Shown here: piece after piece, positions 43,759-51,312 of the stretch
Layout: the number at the start of each line of letters is the position of its first letter
Numbering within the stretch: position 1 is the stretch's first letter
NCBI GenBank assembly: GCA_963611355.1
Contig: CAVDRM010000015.1
Span: 1-51,312 of the forward strand
Direction: 5' to 3'
Length of the DNA: 51,312 nt
From: CAVDRM01 sp963611355
GTDB lineage: Bacteria; Bacillota; Clostridia; Christensenellales; Aristaeellaceae
Made by a program: the position numbers and the translations under genes
Notes under the pieces: generated by a model
Seen by the model: only the letters and a program-made list of their open reading frames with translations
What the model was told of the DNA's origin: nothing
Database searches by the model: none

Positions 43759-45390
43759 TTATTCAACGGCGATTAAATAATAGTACAGCGGCTGCCCTCC
43801 GCACTGCACCTCGACATCGCAGTCGGGATAGAGGGTCTCCAGCTCCGCCGCCAGCGCCTCGGCTTCCTCCGGCTTGGTCTCCTGACCGTAATAGAGGGTG
43901 ATGAGGCCGTCGTCCTCTGTGACGATTTCCGCCATCAGCTTGAGCGCCACATCGCGCACGCAGCTGCCCTGGTCCGTCACCTTGCCGTTATTCAGGCCGA
44001 TGATATCGCCCTGCGTGATGTGCATGTCCTCAAAATCGCTGTCGCGGACGGCATAGGTAATCGTGCCGGTGCGGACGCGCTGGGCTGCCTCCTCCATGCG
44101 CTCGGTGTTTTCTTCAACGGAGGCTTCGGGATTAAAGGCAATCACGCCCGCAATGCCCATCGCCACGTTTTTGGTCGGGATGATGACGACCCGATGGCTG
44201 GAAATTTCCGCAGCCTGCTGCGCCGCCAGAATGACATTGCCGTTATCGGGGAAGACGAACACGGTCTCGGCGTTCACCTCGTCCATCGCCCGCTGCAGGT
44301 CCTCAATCGATGGGTTCATGGTCTGCCCGCCCTCGACGATGGCATCCACACCCAAATCCCTGAGGATGCGGCTGAAGCCGTCCCCCAGAGCGACCGCCAC
44401 CATGCCGTAGGGCTTCGGCGGGGTGCTCTCCCTTTCCTTCTCGCGGCGCTGCTCCAGAATGTTTTCGATTTTGAGCTTTGTCAGCTCGCCGAGCTGCTGG
44501 CCGTACTGAAGCACGCGGCCGGGATCGTTGGTATGCACATGGACGCGAATCGTCTGCCCGTCGGCGGCGACCAGCACCCTATCGCCGATGCGGTTCAGGC
44601 GGCGGCGGAAATTGTCCATCTCCGCCTCCGGCACCATATCATCGGCGCGGAGAACATGGAACTCCGTGCAGTAGGCGTACTTGATTTCCTCCAGCGCATC
44701 GTGGTTGTCCTCAAATGCAGGAGCTTCCGCGCCGTGCTCCGCGGGAATCTGGGCATCCTCCACGCTTTCTCCGCGCAGGGCGGCTGCATAGCCCGCGTAA
44801 ATGAGCAACAGACCGCGCCCGCCCGCATCGACCACGCCCGCCTGCTTTAAGGCGGGAAGCATATCGGTGGTGCGCGCCAAAATCGCCTCGCCGCTGGACA
44901 GGATGGTGCTAAACAGCGCGTCATAATCATCCGGCGCAAGCTGCGCCTGCCTGACCGCATCGTCTGCGATGACCCGTGCCACGGTCAGGATTGTACCCTC
45001 CTTGGGGCGCATGACGGCCTTATACGCGGTGTCCGAGCCCTGCTTGAGCGCGGCGGCAAACTGCTGCGGGGTGATTTTGTCCACGCCGTCCAGAGCGCGG
45101 GAGAAGCCGCGGAAAAGCTGGGACGTGATGACGCCGCTGTTGCCTCTTGCGCCGCGCAGAGCGCCCTTGGCCAGGGCTGCGGCGGCTTCGCCGGCCTTTT
45201 CATATTCCTTGGCGTTGATTTCCTTCATGGCGGACGCCATCGTCAGCGACATATTCGTTCCCGTATCGCCGTCCGGCACAGGGAAGACGTTCAGCGCATC
45301 CACCTTTTCACGATTCTTTTCCAAAAGGGCAGTGCCGGCCAATACCATTTCACGCAGCATCAGGCCGTCAATCGCCTTGATCTGAATCAA
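43759..45390 (-). CDS. fakA: Fatty acid kinase subunit FakA (DAK2/YloV family)
   Basis: 543 aa. The N-terminal DAK2 domain holds the nucleotide and Mg site (NVFPVPDGDTGTNMSLTM, ALRGARGNSGVITSQLFRGF). The middle and C-terminal DegV-binding-type region includes ADGQTIRVHVHTNDPG, FPDNGNVILAAQQA and TLYYGQETKPEEAEAL. With a FakB lipid carrier it phosphorylates fatty acids for phospholipid synthesis; no fakB is in the window. The start is TTG at 45390, supported by GGAGGA 9 nt upstream and by the family N-terminus xIxxIDGxxxREMxLAG. Confidence 0.93.
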   Translation of the reverse strand: MIQIKAIDGLMLREMVLAGTALLEKNREKVDALNVFPVPDGDTGTNMSLTMASAMKEINAKEYEKAGEAAAALAKGALRGARGNSGVITSQLFRGFSRALDGVDKITPQQFAAALKQGSDTAYKAVMRPKEGTILTVARVIADDAVRQAQLAPDDYDALFSTILSSGEAILARTTDMLPALKQAGVVDAGGRGLLLIYAGYAAALRGESVEDAQIPAEHGAEAPAFEDNHDALEEIKYAYCTEFHVLRADDMVPEAEMDNFRRRLNRIGDRVLVAADGQTIRVHVHTNDPGRVLQYGQQLGELTKLKIENILEQRREKERESTPPKPYGMVAVALGDGFSRILRDLGVDAIVEGGQTMNPSIEDLQRAMDEVNAETVFVFPDNGNVILAAQQAAEISSHRVVIIPTKNVAMGIAGVIAFNPEASVEENTERMEEAAQRVRTGTITYAVRDSDFEDMHITQGDIIGLNNGKVTDQGSCVRDVALKLMAEIVTEDDGLITLYYGQETKPEEAEALAAELETLYPDCDVEVQCGGQPLYYYLIAVE

Positions 45391-45464
45391 CTTACGTTCT
45401 CCTCCGTTCGTCAGGAGCGGGCATTCAAAATCCCGCCGTCAGGATAAATCCCTTAGCATCAGGT

Positions 45465-45815
45465 TCAGACGCGAATGCCTTCCACCGAGATATTGACCCG
45501 ACGCACCTTGACGCCCGTCATGCTCTCCAGCTTATACTTGACGACCTCGACAATCGTCTTGCAGACCTCGGCGACGGAAATGCCGTATTCGACCACGATG
45601 AACAGATCAACGTCCAGCTGATCCTCCACCATGCGCACCTGCACGCCCTTGCTGAGGTTTTCGCGGCCCAGCCATTCGACGATGCCGTCCTTGGCGCGCT
45701 TGGAAGACATGGCTACGATGCCGTAGCATTCCAGCGCCGCATAGCCGACGACCTTGAGCAGAACATCCTCGGAAATAAAAATCGTTCCGATGTCATTCTT
45801 GATCTTACATTCCAT
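45465..45815 (-). CDS. Asp23/Gls24 family envelope stress protein (YloU-like)
   Basis: 116 aa. The whole chain is the Asp23 domain: GTIFISEDVLLKVVGYAALECYGIVAMSSK, then VQVRMVEDQLDVDLFIVVEYGISVAEVCKTIVEVVKYKLESMTGVKVRRVNISVEGI. YloU-type members precede fakA in many Firmicutes; a role near the membrane or in lipid metabolism is guessed, not shown. It has GGAGGT 9 nt upstream and the gene order yloU-fakA-recG. rpmB, often divergent from yloU, is not here. Confidence 0.92.
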   Translation of the reverse strand: MECKIKNDIGTIFISEDVLLKVVGYAALECYGIVAMSSKRAKDGIVEWLGRENLSKGVQVRMVEDQLDVDLFIVVEYGISVAEVCKTIVEVVKYKLESMTGVKVRRVNISVEGIRV

Positions 45816-45859
45816 AATCGACTGACCTCCTTCAATGGTTGTTCATAAGGTCACATCAT

Positions 45860-45888
45860 AGTATACAGGATTTTGTCGTTTTACGCAA
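45860..45888 (-). promoter_or_regulatory. Promoter of the gls24-like/fakA/recG operon
   Basis: TTGCGT (45888-45883), a 17-nt spacer and TATACT (45865-45860) on minus. Confidence 0.6.
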
Positions 45889-45995
45889 CTAAAAATTAAA
45901 AATCCGAAGATGACGTGCATGTAAAAAGATAAGGGCGCCCGAAAAAAGGACGGATTCAGCCTGATTTTTGATCCGCGCCGGGCGGCATGCGGCTC

Positions 45996-46036
45996 GCAAA
46001 AACCAAATGAAAGCCCGCAAAGCGGACTTTCATTTG
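45996..46036 (-). terminator. Terminator of the SH3-repeat protein gene
   Basis: A 15-bp stem with one mismatch (CAAATGAAAG-CCGC / GCGG-CTTTCATTTG, loop AAA). On minus T5 follows one base pair after the stem. A second small palindrome (GGGG-AAAA / TTTT-CCCC, 46039-46059) lies between it and the stop. Confidence 0.78.
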
Positions 46037-46063
46037 AAGGGGAAAAAGTTTTTTGCCCCGGAA

Positions 46064-48955
46064 TTATTTTGTGCTCGGCGCGTGGTCGTAGGCGTACTGA
46101 ATCATCTTCTGATGGTCGGCGTCTACCTTCATCGTGCCGTGCGTCATGCTGTTGACGAAGTGGACGCAGAACTGGCCGCTGAAGTCGTTATCGGCAATGG
46201 TATCGCCGTCCGGATAGTTATGCGGCACGCCGTACATGGAGGCGGCGAAGGTGCGGCCGCCGACAGTGACCCACAGCGCACGGCGCTGATAGAGGTTCTT
46301 TTCGGCGATGTCCTGCGAATCAGACACGCCGTAAATCTTGCACATGACGGCGGTATCGGAAGCGGTCAGCGGCTCAACGTCGGCATGGTATGCGCCAGAC
46401 CAGCGCCTTGCGCGGAAGGACAGACCGGTCTTTACATCGGTGATCACAGCAGTTGTGCCCTTCGACCAGACCTTCTGAATATCGCCCTTGTACCAATCCA
46501 CCATCTCGACCGGATAAAGCGTCGTGTCAATGTCGGAGGGGTCATATGTCGGCGTGCCGTAGAGCTTGGACAGGGTCTTCTGGCCGGCAAGGCCGTCCTG
46601 CGTCAGGTTATTGGCCTTCTGGAAGGCGATGACGGCGGTCTTGGTGCTGCTTAAATATTGGCCGGAGACCTCTGATGAAGCAAGATAGCCCTTTTCGACC
46701 AGTGCCTTTTGCAGCTTGGTCACGGCGTCGCCGGTCGAGCCGAGGCGGAGGGTTTCATACTTGACATAGGTGCCGGAATCGGTCGAAGAGTCGGAATCGC
46801 CCAGCTCCGCCTTCTTTTCGGCCACGGTCATGATGTGGATGAGGTCGCCGCGAATCCAGCCGGTCTTGTTGTTGTACTTGATTTTGTACCAGATGTCGCT
46901 GCCGTTCCACTGATAGTCGCCCAGCACGGTCATGTAGGCATGGTCCGTGTAAATCTTGGTGACGCTGGTGGAGGAGGTGGAAGCGGACTGGCGGATGAAG
47001 ATGTTCGCCTTCACGCCGTACGCGGTATCGCTCATGTCAGCCAGCACGGGAATGGCCGTGGGCGCGGGGGTGGGGGTTGGGGTCGGCAACGTGCTGATGT
47101 ACGCCTGATATTCCGCGTTGGTCAGCACGGTGCAGTATTTGCCCATGACAAAGGAGGAAATGCCGTCGTAATCAATCTTATACCAGAGAACGCCCGCAAC
47201 GGTGGAAGTGCCGGTGTATTTGAACACGTCGCCCTTCTTGGCAACGCCCAGCGAGGTCGAGGCGGTGGAGGCCGCCGCACGGATGTTCAGGGCGTTGGAT
47301 TCGGTGTTCATGATGTAGGAGCTTTTCTTATCGGCGTTGGGGTCGGGCGTGACAATCTTGCCGGAGTTCTTGTAGGTATCGTACTGAGCCTGTGTCATCT
47401 GATAGGAGCAGTCGCCGCGCACATAGCCGTTTACGCTGTTGACCGTGACCGGATACCAGGTGTAGCCGTCATTCTGAACGGCGCTGCCCCACATGGGGAA
47501 CACGTTTTTGTTGACCTTCGTCAGCACATTGCCGTTTTTCTGCGCGCTGGCGCGGATATAAACGGAATTCTTCTCCACATACACATAGGCCGCATAGGAG
47601 GAAGAGGAGGAATCAAAGGTCAGATAGGAGGTCAGCACATAACCCGTTTTGCCGTTGTAGGTGGTGAGACACCACTGGGTATCCTTGTGCAGGATGGTCA
47701 GCACGGTTTTGTTGGGGATATAGGCAAGCGCCTTGGCACCGGTGGACTGGCTCTCGCGCAGGGTCAGTGTGCCGCCCGTGGTCTTGACGACCGCGCTGGT
47801 GGCAGAGGCCGCCGGCGTGGGGGTCGGAGTCTCCGTGCCGCTGTCGCCAAAGTCCAGATAGGAGCTTAACACATAGCCCGTTTTGCCGTTATAGGTGACG
47901 GACGACCACTTTTCGCCCCTGTCCAGCACGGTAATGACCGTCAGATGCGGGATGTACGCCAGCGCGGAGGCGGAGGTAGACTGGCTGGAGCGCAGGGTCA
48001 GCGTGCCGCCCGTGGTGCGGACGGTGGCTGTGCCGGATGTGCCGCCGGAGCCTGAGCCGAAGTCAAGGTAAGACGTCAGCACATAGCCTGTCTTGCCGTT
48101 ATAGGTGACCTGAGACCACTTTTCGCCCGCGTCGGACACAAGGAGAATGGTCAGGTTGGGGATGTACGCAAGCGCCGAGGCGGAAGTGGACTGGCTGGAG
48201 CGCAGGGTCAGCGTGCCGCCCGTGGTGCGGACGGTCGCGGAAACGGCGGTGACGGAAGACGAGGTATCCGTGCCGGTGCCTGTTGAAGAGCCGCCCGACG
48301 TCGAACCGCTGACGGCCGTCACAAAGCCCTCGTTCACATAGCCGTATTTGCTGCCGTAGGACACATAATACCAGCCCTGCGAATAGGAAACGACCGCAAG
48401 CTCCGTGCCCTCCGCAAGAGAGGTGACGCTGCTGGAGGTGGTGTTGGGCTGAGAGCGCAGGTTGACCCCGCCGGTCGTGGTCTTGACATACGAGCCGGAG
48501 GAAACCGTGCCCGAAGACGTCGAGCCGCCCGTCGAGGTGCCGGTCGAGGCGGAGGTGTCGGTCGAAGTACCGGCCGAAGAGCCGCCGCTGATTGTCCCCT
48601 GCGTCGGGTTGCTCTGCCACTGCGCCGCCTCAGTATCGGTCAAGAGGCGGAAGAAGTCACCTAAGATGTAGCCCTTGTAGGTCTTGGACGCGGCGGAGGG
48701 CACGCTGCCCTGGACGTAGTACCAGGTCGCGCCGTTTTGTTCGACGGTGTCCAGCACCTCCATGACCCAGCCGTCCGGCAGCTTTTCCCAATATGTCGCC
48801 GAGGAGGACGGCTTCTGACGGAATTTGACCGAGCTTCCCGTGACCGTGCAGCCGTATTGAACAGCCAGCGCGGGGACAGACGGCAGAAGCGTCAGCATCA
48901 GACACAGAGCCAATGCAAGAGACAGAGAACGGGACATTTTGTTTCCGTTTGCCAT
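46064..48955 (-). CDS. Large exported protein with eight SH3-like repeats, a peptidoglycan-binding domain and an unassigned C-terminal domain
   Basis: 963 aa. Signal peptide (SLSLALALCLMLTLLPSVPALA). Eight bacterial SH3-like units follow, each with an xLRxxxxT...-type start and a GYVxxxY-type end; units 3-5 are near copies (GGTLTLRSSQSTSASALAYIP). Ser/Thr/Gly and TPTPTP linkers separate them. Near 755-815 is a PG_binding_1 domain (LRLGSTGDAVTKLQKALVEKGYL...GLAGQKTLSKLYG). The last 145 residues form a conserved-looking domain with SFRARRWSGAYHADVEPLTASDT, YGVPHNYPDGD, FSGQFCVHFVNSMTHGT; the His, Asp and Cys residues suggest metal binding or catalysis, perhaps wall cleavage, but I cannot name the family. 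GAGGTG lies upstream. Likely a cell-wall protein. Confidence 0.83.
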   Translation of the reverse strand: MANGNKMSRSLSLALALCLMLTLLPSVPALAVQYGCTVTGSSVKFRQKPSSSATYWEKLPDGWVMEVLDTVEQNGATWYYVQGSVPSAASKTYKGYILGDFFRLLTDTEAAQWQSNPTQGTISGGSSAGTSTDTSASTGTSTGGSTSSGTVSSGSYVKTTTGGVNLRSQPNTTSSSVTSLAEGTELAVVSYSQGWYYVSYGSKYGYVNEGFVTAVSGSTSGGSSTGTGTDTSSSVTAVSATVRTTGGTLTLRSSQSTSASALAYIPNLTILLVSDAGEKWSQVTYNGKTGYVLTSYLDFGSGSGGTSGTATVRTTGGTLTLRSSQSTSASALAYIPHLTVITVLDRGEKWSSVTYNGKTGYVLSSYLDFGDSGTETPTPTPAASATSAVVKTTGGTLTLRESQSTGAKALAYIPNKTVLTILHKDTQWCLTTYNGKTGYVLTSYLTFDSSSSSYAAYVYVEKNSVYIRASAQKNGNVLTKVNKNVFPMWGSAVQNDGYTWYPVTVNSVNGYVRGDCSYQMTQAQYDTYKNSGKIVTPDPNADKKSSYIMNTESNALNIRAAASTASTSLGVAKKGDVFKYTGTSTVAGVLWYKIDYDGISSFVMGKYCTVLTNAEYQAYISTLPTPTPTPAPTAIPVLADMSDTAYGVKANIFIRQSASTSSTSVTKIYTDHAYMTVLGDYQWNGSDIWYKIKYNNKTGWIRGDLIHIMTVAEKKAELGDSDSSTDSGTYVKYETLRLGSTGDAVTKLQKALVEKGYLASSEVSGQYLSSTKTAVIAFQKANNLTQDGLAGQKTLSKLYGTPTYDPSDIDTTLYPVEMVDWYKGDIQKVWSKGTTAVITDVKTGLSFRARRWSGAYHADVEPLTASDTAVMCKIYGVSDSQDIAEKNLYQRRALWVTVGGRTFAASMYGVPHNYPDGDTIADNDFSGQFCVHFVNSMTHGTMKVDADHQKMIQYAYDHAPSTK
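47951..48235 (-). repeat. 210-nt internal duplication in the SH3-repeat gene
   Basis: 47 nt at 47979-48025 recur without change at 48189-48235, with near identity extending further left: a tandem unit of 210 nt (70 codons). A more diverged third unit lies near 47740-47800. This points to recent unequal exchange within the gene. Confidence 0.8.
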
Positions 48956-49036
48956 AAACTCAGCACCTCGTGATTCGATAGTCTGTATGGTCGAATACGG
49001 TCGGCAGAAAAGCCTTCCATAGGTCTTTCCATTGAC

Positions 49037-49065
49037 ATTATATTACAGTTTTGTTACGAAGTCAA
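49037..49065 (-). promoter_or_regulatory. Promoter of the SH3-repeat protein gene
   Basis: TTGACT (49065-49060), a 17-nt spacer and TATAAT (49042-49037), about 80 nt upstream of the start. Confidence 0.75.
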
Positions 49066-49129
49066 GGCGATTTTGTTGAAAAACAGACGGAAATTGCGGA
49101 TTATCGAAGAAGAAACCACAATTTTTTAC

Positions 49130-49158
49130 AAAAACCCTCCCGCAAAATGACGGGAGGG
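49130..49158 (-). terminator. Terminator of the hydrolase gene
   Basis: CCCTCCCG / CGGGAGGG, 8-nt loop, T5 on minus, 5 nt after the stop at 49164. Confidence 0.8.
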
Positions 49159-49163
49159 AGGCT

Positions 49164-50072
49164 TTACGACTTTAAAATCCGAACGATTTTTCCGAAATCC
49201 TCTTTTGCTTCCTTAAAATAAGGCAGCATACAGTAGCAATGCACCATCTTGGGACGGGCGGTGACGGTATAGCGGACACCGGCCCGCCTGCAGGCCGCCT
49301 CAAAGTCCGGCAGGGCACCGTATAGAACCTCGTCCGTGCTGTAAAAGAAGGAAATATCCCGAACGCCCCTGAAATCGCCGCGAGAGCCGGAGAGCATATA
49401 GTCCGGCACATCCTGTCGGCCGTGCCGCATGAAATCGCCCACGGCTGCCATGAACGCATAATCGATGCCCACATCGGACGCATTCAGCGCCTTCATGCGG
49501 GCATGCTCGGCCTCGTTCCACGGACATTCGCCGGGCGAGACCGCCACAATGTGCTTGGGCTGCGGCAGGGGCATTCCCAACGCGCTGTTATGCGCCGCTA
49601 TGCCCAGCGCCAGCGCGCCGCCGGAGGAAAAGCCTGATGTGCTGACATTCCCGCCGCCGTACAGCCCAATCATCTGCCGATAGCATTCAAAGGCCATATC
49701 GTAGGTCTCCGTGATGCAATGCTCCGTGCAGAGCGGGTAGCAGGGAAACCAGATATCGCGCTCCGTCTCCCTGCAGAGCTTTTTGAGGACGGAAAAATCA
49801 CCCTTGTCCGGTCCTAACATCATGCCGCCGCCGAAGAAAAACAGCACGGCCTGCTCGGACGGCGTTTCCCGCTTTCGCACCACCAAACAAGGATATTTTT
49901 CAAAAATCATGCGCTTTTCATAGTGCAGCTTCTTGTCCTTGGGCATCAGAAAGCCGCGCTTTTCGTTCATTTTACGGATGATTTTCAGCATTTCGTCCTG
50001 CGGCAGCGCGAATATTTTCTTCATGCCGGAGAGCCGATAGCCGATTCGTAAAACAAAAGATAGAAAGCTCAC
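49164..50072 (-). CDS. Alpha/beta hydrolase (esterase/lipase-like)
   Basis: 302 aa. The oxyanion strand VLFFFGGGMMLGPDKGD replaces the usual HGGG; the nucleophile elbow is GFSSGGA near 152; the acid and base are probably D in FFYSTDEVLYGALPDF and H in PKMVHCYCML. It belongs broadly to the hormone-sensitive-lipase-like or acetyl-esterase group, substrate unknown. The start is GTG at 50072, with AAAGGCAGG about 10 nt upstream; ATG at 50024 is an alternative. It is divergent from a TetR regulator that may control it. Confidence 0.83.
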   Translation of the reverse strand: MSFLSFVLRIGYRLSGMKKIFALPQDEMLKIIRKMNEKRGFLMPKDKKLHYEKRMIFEKYPCLVVRKRETPSEQAVLFFFGGGMMLGPDKGDFSVLKKLCRETERDIWFPCYPLCTEHCITETYDMAFECYRQMIGLYGGGNVSTSGFSSGGALALGIAAHNSALGMPLPQPKHIVAVSPGECPWNEAEHARMKALNASDVGIDYAFMAAVGDFMRHGRQDVPDYMLSGSRGDFRGVRDISFFYSTDEVLYGALPDFEAACRRAGVRYTVTARPKMVHCYCMLPYFKEAKEDFGKIVRILKS

Positions 50073-50103
50073 GATGAAAACCTGCCTTTCTGCGGTGCTT
50101 TCT

Positions 50104-50123
50104 CGGTTAGTTTCTTCTAACCG
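50104..50123. promoter_or_regulatory. Palindrome in the hydrolase leader, possible TetR operator
   Basis: CGGTTAG-TTTCTT-CTAACCG, 7-6-7 layout, 32 nt before the hydrolase start. On plus it runs into TTTT, so a terminator is an alternative reading. Confidence 0.45.
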
Positions 50124-50136
50124 TTTTCCCGTTGAA

Positions 50137-50156
50137 AAGCTGCCCTTCAGCAGCTT
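50137..50156. promoter_or_regulatory. Second 7-6-7 palindrome at the hydrolase transcription start
   Basis: AAGCTGC-CCTTCA-GCAGCTT. It begins about where transcription from the minus promoter should start, a typical place for a repressor site, but its sequence differs from the first palindrome. Confidence 0.4.
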
Positions 50157-50162
50157 GAAGAT

Positions 50163-50190
50163 ATTATAACACGCTCTTGTGTTTTTTCAA
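50163..50190 (-). promoter_or_regulatory. Promoter of the hydrolase gene
   Basis: TTGAAA (50190-50185), a 16-nt spacer and TATAAT (50168-50163) on minus. Confidence 0.65.
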
Positions 50191-50247
50191 GGGCTGTTCC
50201 GCTTCATTAATAAAAGACTGAAAACACACAATGGATTTCATGGACGC

Positions 50248-50275
50248 TTGACATTTCGGGCGCTGAGGATACAAT
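50248..50275 (+). promoter_or_regulatory. Promoter of the TetR gene
   Basis: TTGACA (50248-50253), a 16-nt spacer and TACAAT (50270-50275). Confidence 0.65.
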
Positions 50276-50313
50276 ATAAAACCGTTCTATAAGGCTGTTA
50301 CGGAGGGGCTGGC

Positions 50314-50931
50314 ATGGGCAGGCAGGCGAGGGACACACAGGCGAGGATTTTAGCGGCGGCCAAGGCGGAATTTCTGGAAAAGGGCTTTCAGCATGCTTCC
50401 CTGCGCAGCATTGTGCAGGCGGCGGGCGTCACCACAGGCGCGCTGTACGGTTATTACAGCAGTAAGAAAGCGCTGTTTCAGTCGTTCGTGCAGGATGCTT
50501 ATCAGTATATCGTAACGCAGTTTAAGGACACCCTGTCCGCGTTTAAAAATTTGCCCATGAAGGAGCAGCGGAAAAAGCTCGGCACATTCAGCAGCGCCTG
50601 TATGCAGAAGCTGCTTGGCTATATGTATGCGCATCCTGAGGAGCTTCGCCTGCTGCTTCTCTGCGCCGAGGGAACGCAGTATGCCCATATGAAGGAAGAA
50701 CTTATCGAACTGGAAATCGAAGCGACCCACGAGTATTATATAACCTTGTCGCGGCTCGGGCAACCCGTGCCGGACATTGACAAGAGCCTGGAGCATGTCC
50801 TGGTCGCCGGCCTCATCAACGCCTATTTTGAAATGATGGTGCATGATATGCCTTTGCCCGATGCCGAGCGCCGCCTGAATAAGCTGCTTGATTTTTACAA
50901 CGCAGGTTGGTGCAGGCTCATGGGGCAATAG
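50314..50931 (+). CDS. TetR/AcrR family transcriptional regulator
   Basis: 205 aa. The N-terminal TetR helix-turn-helix (about 8-55) is textbook: RILAAAKAEFLEKGFQHASLRSIVQAAGVTTGALYGYYSSKKALFQSFV. The C-terminal ligand domain is helical with no recognisable specificity. Usually a repressor released by a small ligand. GGAGGGG is 6 nt before the ATG. It is divergent from the hydrolase, with two palindromes between, so that gene and itself are the likely targets. Confidence 0.92.
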   Translation: MGRQARDTQARILAAAKAEFLEKGFQHASLRSIVQAAGVTTGALYGYYSSKKALFQSFVQDAYQYIVTQFKDTLSAFKNLPMKEQRKKLGTFSSACMQKLLGYMYAHPEELRLLLLCAEGTQYAHMKEELIELEIEATHEYYITLSRLGQPVPDIDKSLEHVLVAGLINAYFEMMVHDMPLPDAERRLNKLLDFYNAGWCRLMGQ

Positions 50932-51068
50932 CCGCCCACCGAACACAGACCTTTGCAAAAGGCATACAGAAAAACGCAAAGATTTAACGCGGTTTCGAGC
51001 GCAGCGGCAGCCGATTCCTTCAAACAATCCGCCTTTGCGGTTTTGTCCAAAAGATTTTGAATTTGATA

Positions 51069-51097
51069 TTGACAAGCATCGGAAAATGTCGTACAAT
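51069..51097 (+). promoter_or_regulatory. Promoter of the tRNA genes
   Basis: TTGACA (51069-51074), a 17-nt spacer and TACAAT (51092-51097), about 30 nt upstream of tRNA-Val. Confidence 0.75.
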
Positions 51098-51127
51098 ATA
51101 CCTCGTGCCGAACGCGGCGTGTGGCGG

Positions 51128-51203
51128 GGGAGCATAGCTCAGCTGGGAGAGCATCTGCCTTACAAGCAGAGGGTCACAGGTTCGAGCCCTGTTGTTCCCA
51201 CCA
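51128..51203 (+). tRNA. tRNA-Val (anticodon UAC)
   Basis: 76 nt with encoded CCA. The acceptor GGGAGCA / TGTTCCC has one G-T pair. The anticodon stem is TCTGC / GCAGA, loop CTTACAA with anticodon TAC at 34-36. The T loop is TTCGAGC. It reads GUA and probably other valine codons. Confidence 0.97.
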
Positions 51204-51237
51204 TCCTTCTTTTTAAGAAGTGCGGAAGCATCGAAAT

Positions 51238-51312
51238 GGCCCGGTAGTTCAGTTGGTTTAGAATGCCAGCCTGTCACGCTGGAGGTCGAGGGTTCGAGCC
51301 CCTTCCGGGTCG
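51238..51312 (+). tRNA. tRNA-Asp (anticodon GUC), cut at the window edge
   Basis: Acceptor GGCCCGG / CCGGGTC, discriminator G as the last base of the window, so any CCA lies beyond. Anticodon stem CCAGC / GCTGG, loop CTGTCAC, anticodon GTC. It follows tRNA-Val by 34 nt and is probably in the same transcript. Confidence 0.95.

Overview
The window looks like chromosomal DNA from a fairly GC-rich member of the Clostridia (Bacillota), probably a gut lineage. The evidence is an alanine T-box leader, ireB-ruvX-DUF1292, the Gls24-type protein/fakA/recG string, RNase J, gyrB-gyrA, strong Shine-Dalgarno sites throughout, and many secreted SH3 or peptidoglycan-binding proteins. I cannot fix genus or species from the sequence alone. 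Coding density is high, with about 36 protein genes, two tRNAs, one CRISPR array and one T-box riboswitch.

Layout. 1-4.75 kb: a VanY-like membrane protein that has lost its zinc ligands, galE, then a DUF4349 + SIMPL pair; a structured element of about 150 nt follows the last gene on each side, giving two inverted copies. 4.8-8.4 kb: a lone winged-helix regulator, a CRISPR array of 12 repeats plus a remnant with its own leader promoter but no cas genes in the window, and a secreted transglutaminase/Ig/leucine-rich-repeat protein. 8.4-15.5 kb (minus): SpoVB/MurJ-like flippase, gyrA, gyrB and a small exported protein. 15.5-22.4 kb: a tandem GNAT acetyltransferase, then a complete five-gene peptide-type ABC importer operon on plus. 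22.5-32 kb (minus): tex, a GT2 glycosyltransferase, a repeat-rich peptidoglycan-binding protein, an ATP-grasp enzyme, ychF and a DUF1846 protein. 32.2-36 kb: alaS under a T-box, a ribbon-helix-helix protein, and an exported zinc-ribbon protein. 36-39.4 kb (minus): flavin reductase, an N-acetylhexosamine-kinase-like enzyme, two DUF1292 proteins, ruvX, ireB. 39.8-46 kb: RNase J on plus converging on gls24-like/fakA/recG on minus. 46-51.3 kb: a 963-residue SH3-repeat protein, an alpha/beta hydrolase with a divergent TetR regulator, and tRNA-Val and tRNA-Asp at the right edge.

Most of this is housekeeping. The items most worth a second look are: (i) the unusually short AlaRS (657 aa), which lacks the editing beta-barrel motif and the C-Ala domain and carries an insertion, yet sits behind an alanine T-box; (ii) the stand-alone CRISPR array, with a promoter, a palindrome at the leader-repeat junction and decay at the far end; (iii) the paired 3'-end structured element; (iv) the VanY-family protein without catalytic residues; and (v) the unassigned C-terminal domain of the SH3-repeat protein. 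No complete new defence or biosynthetic system is visible.
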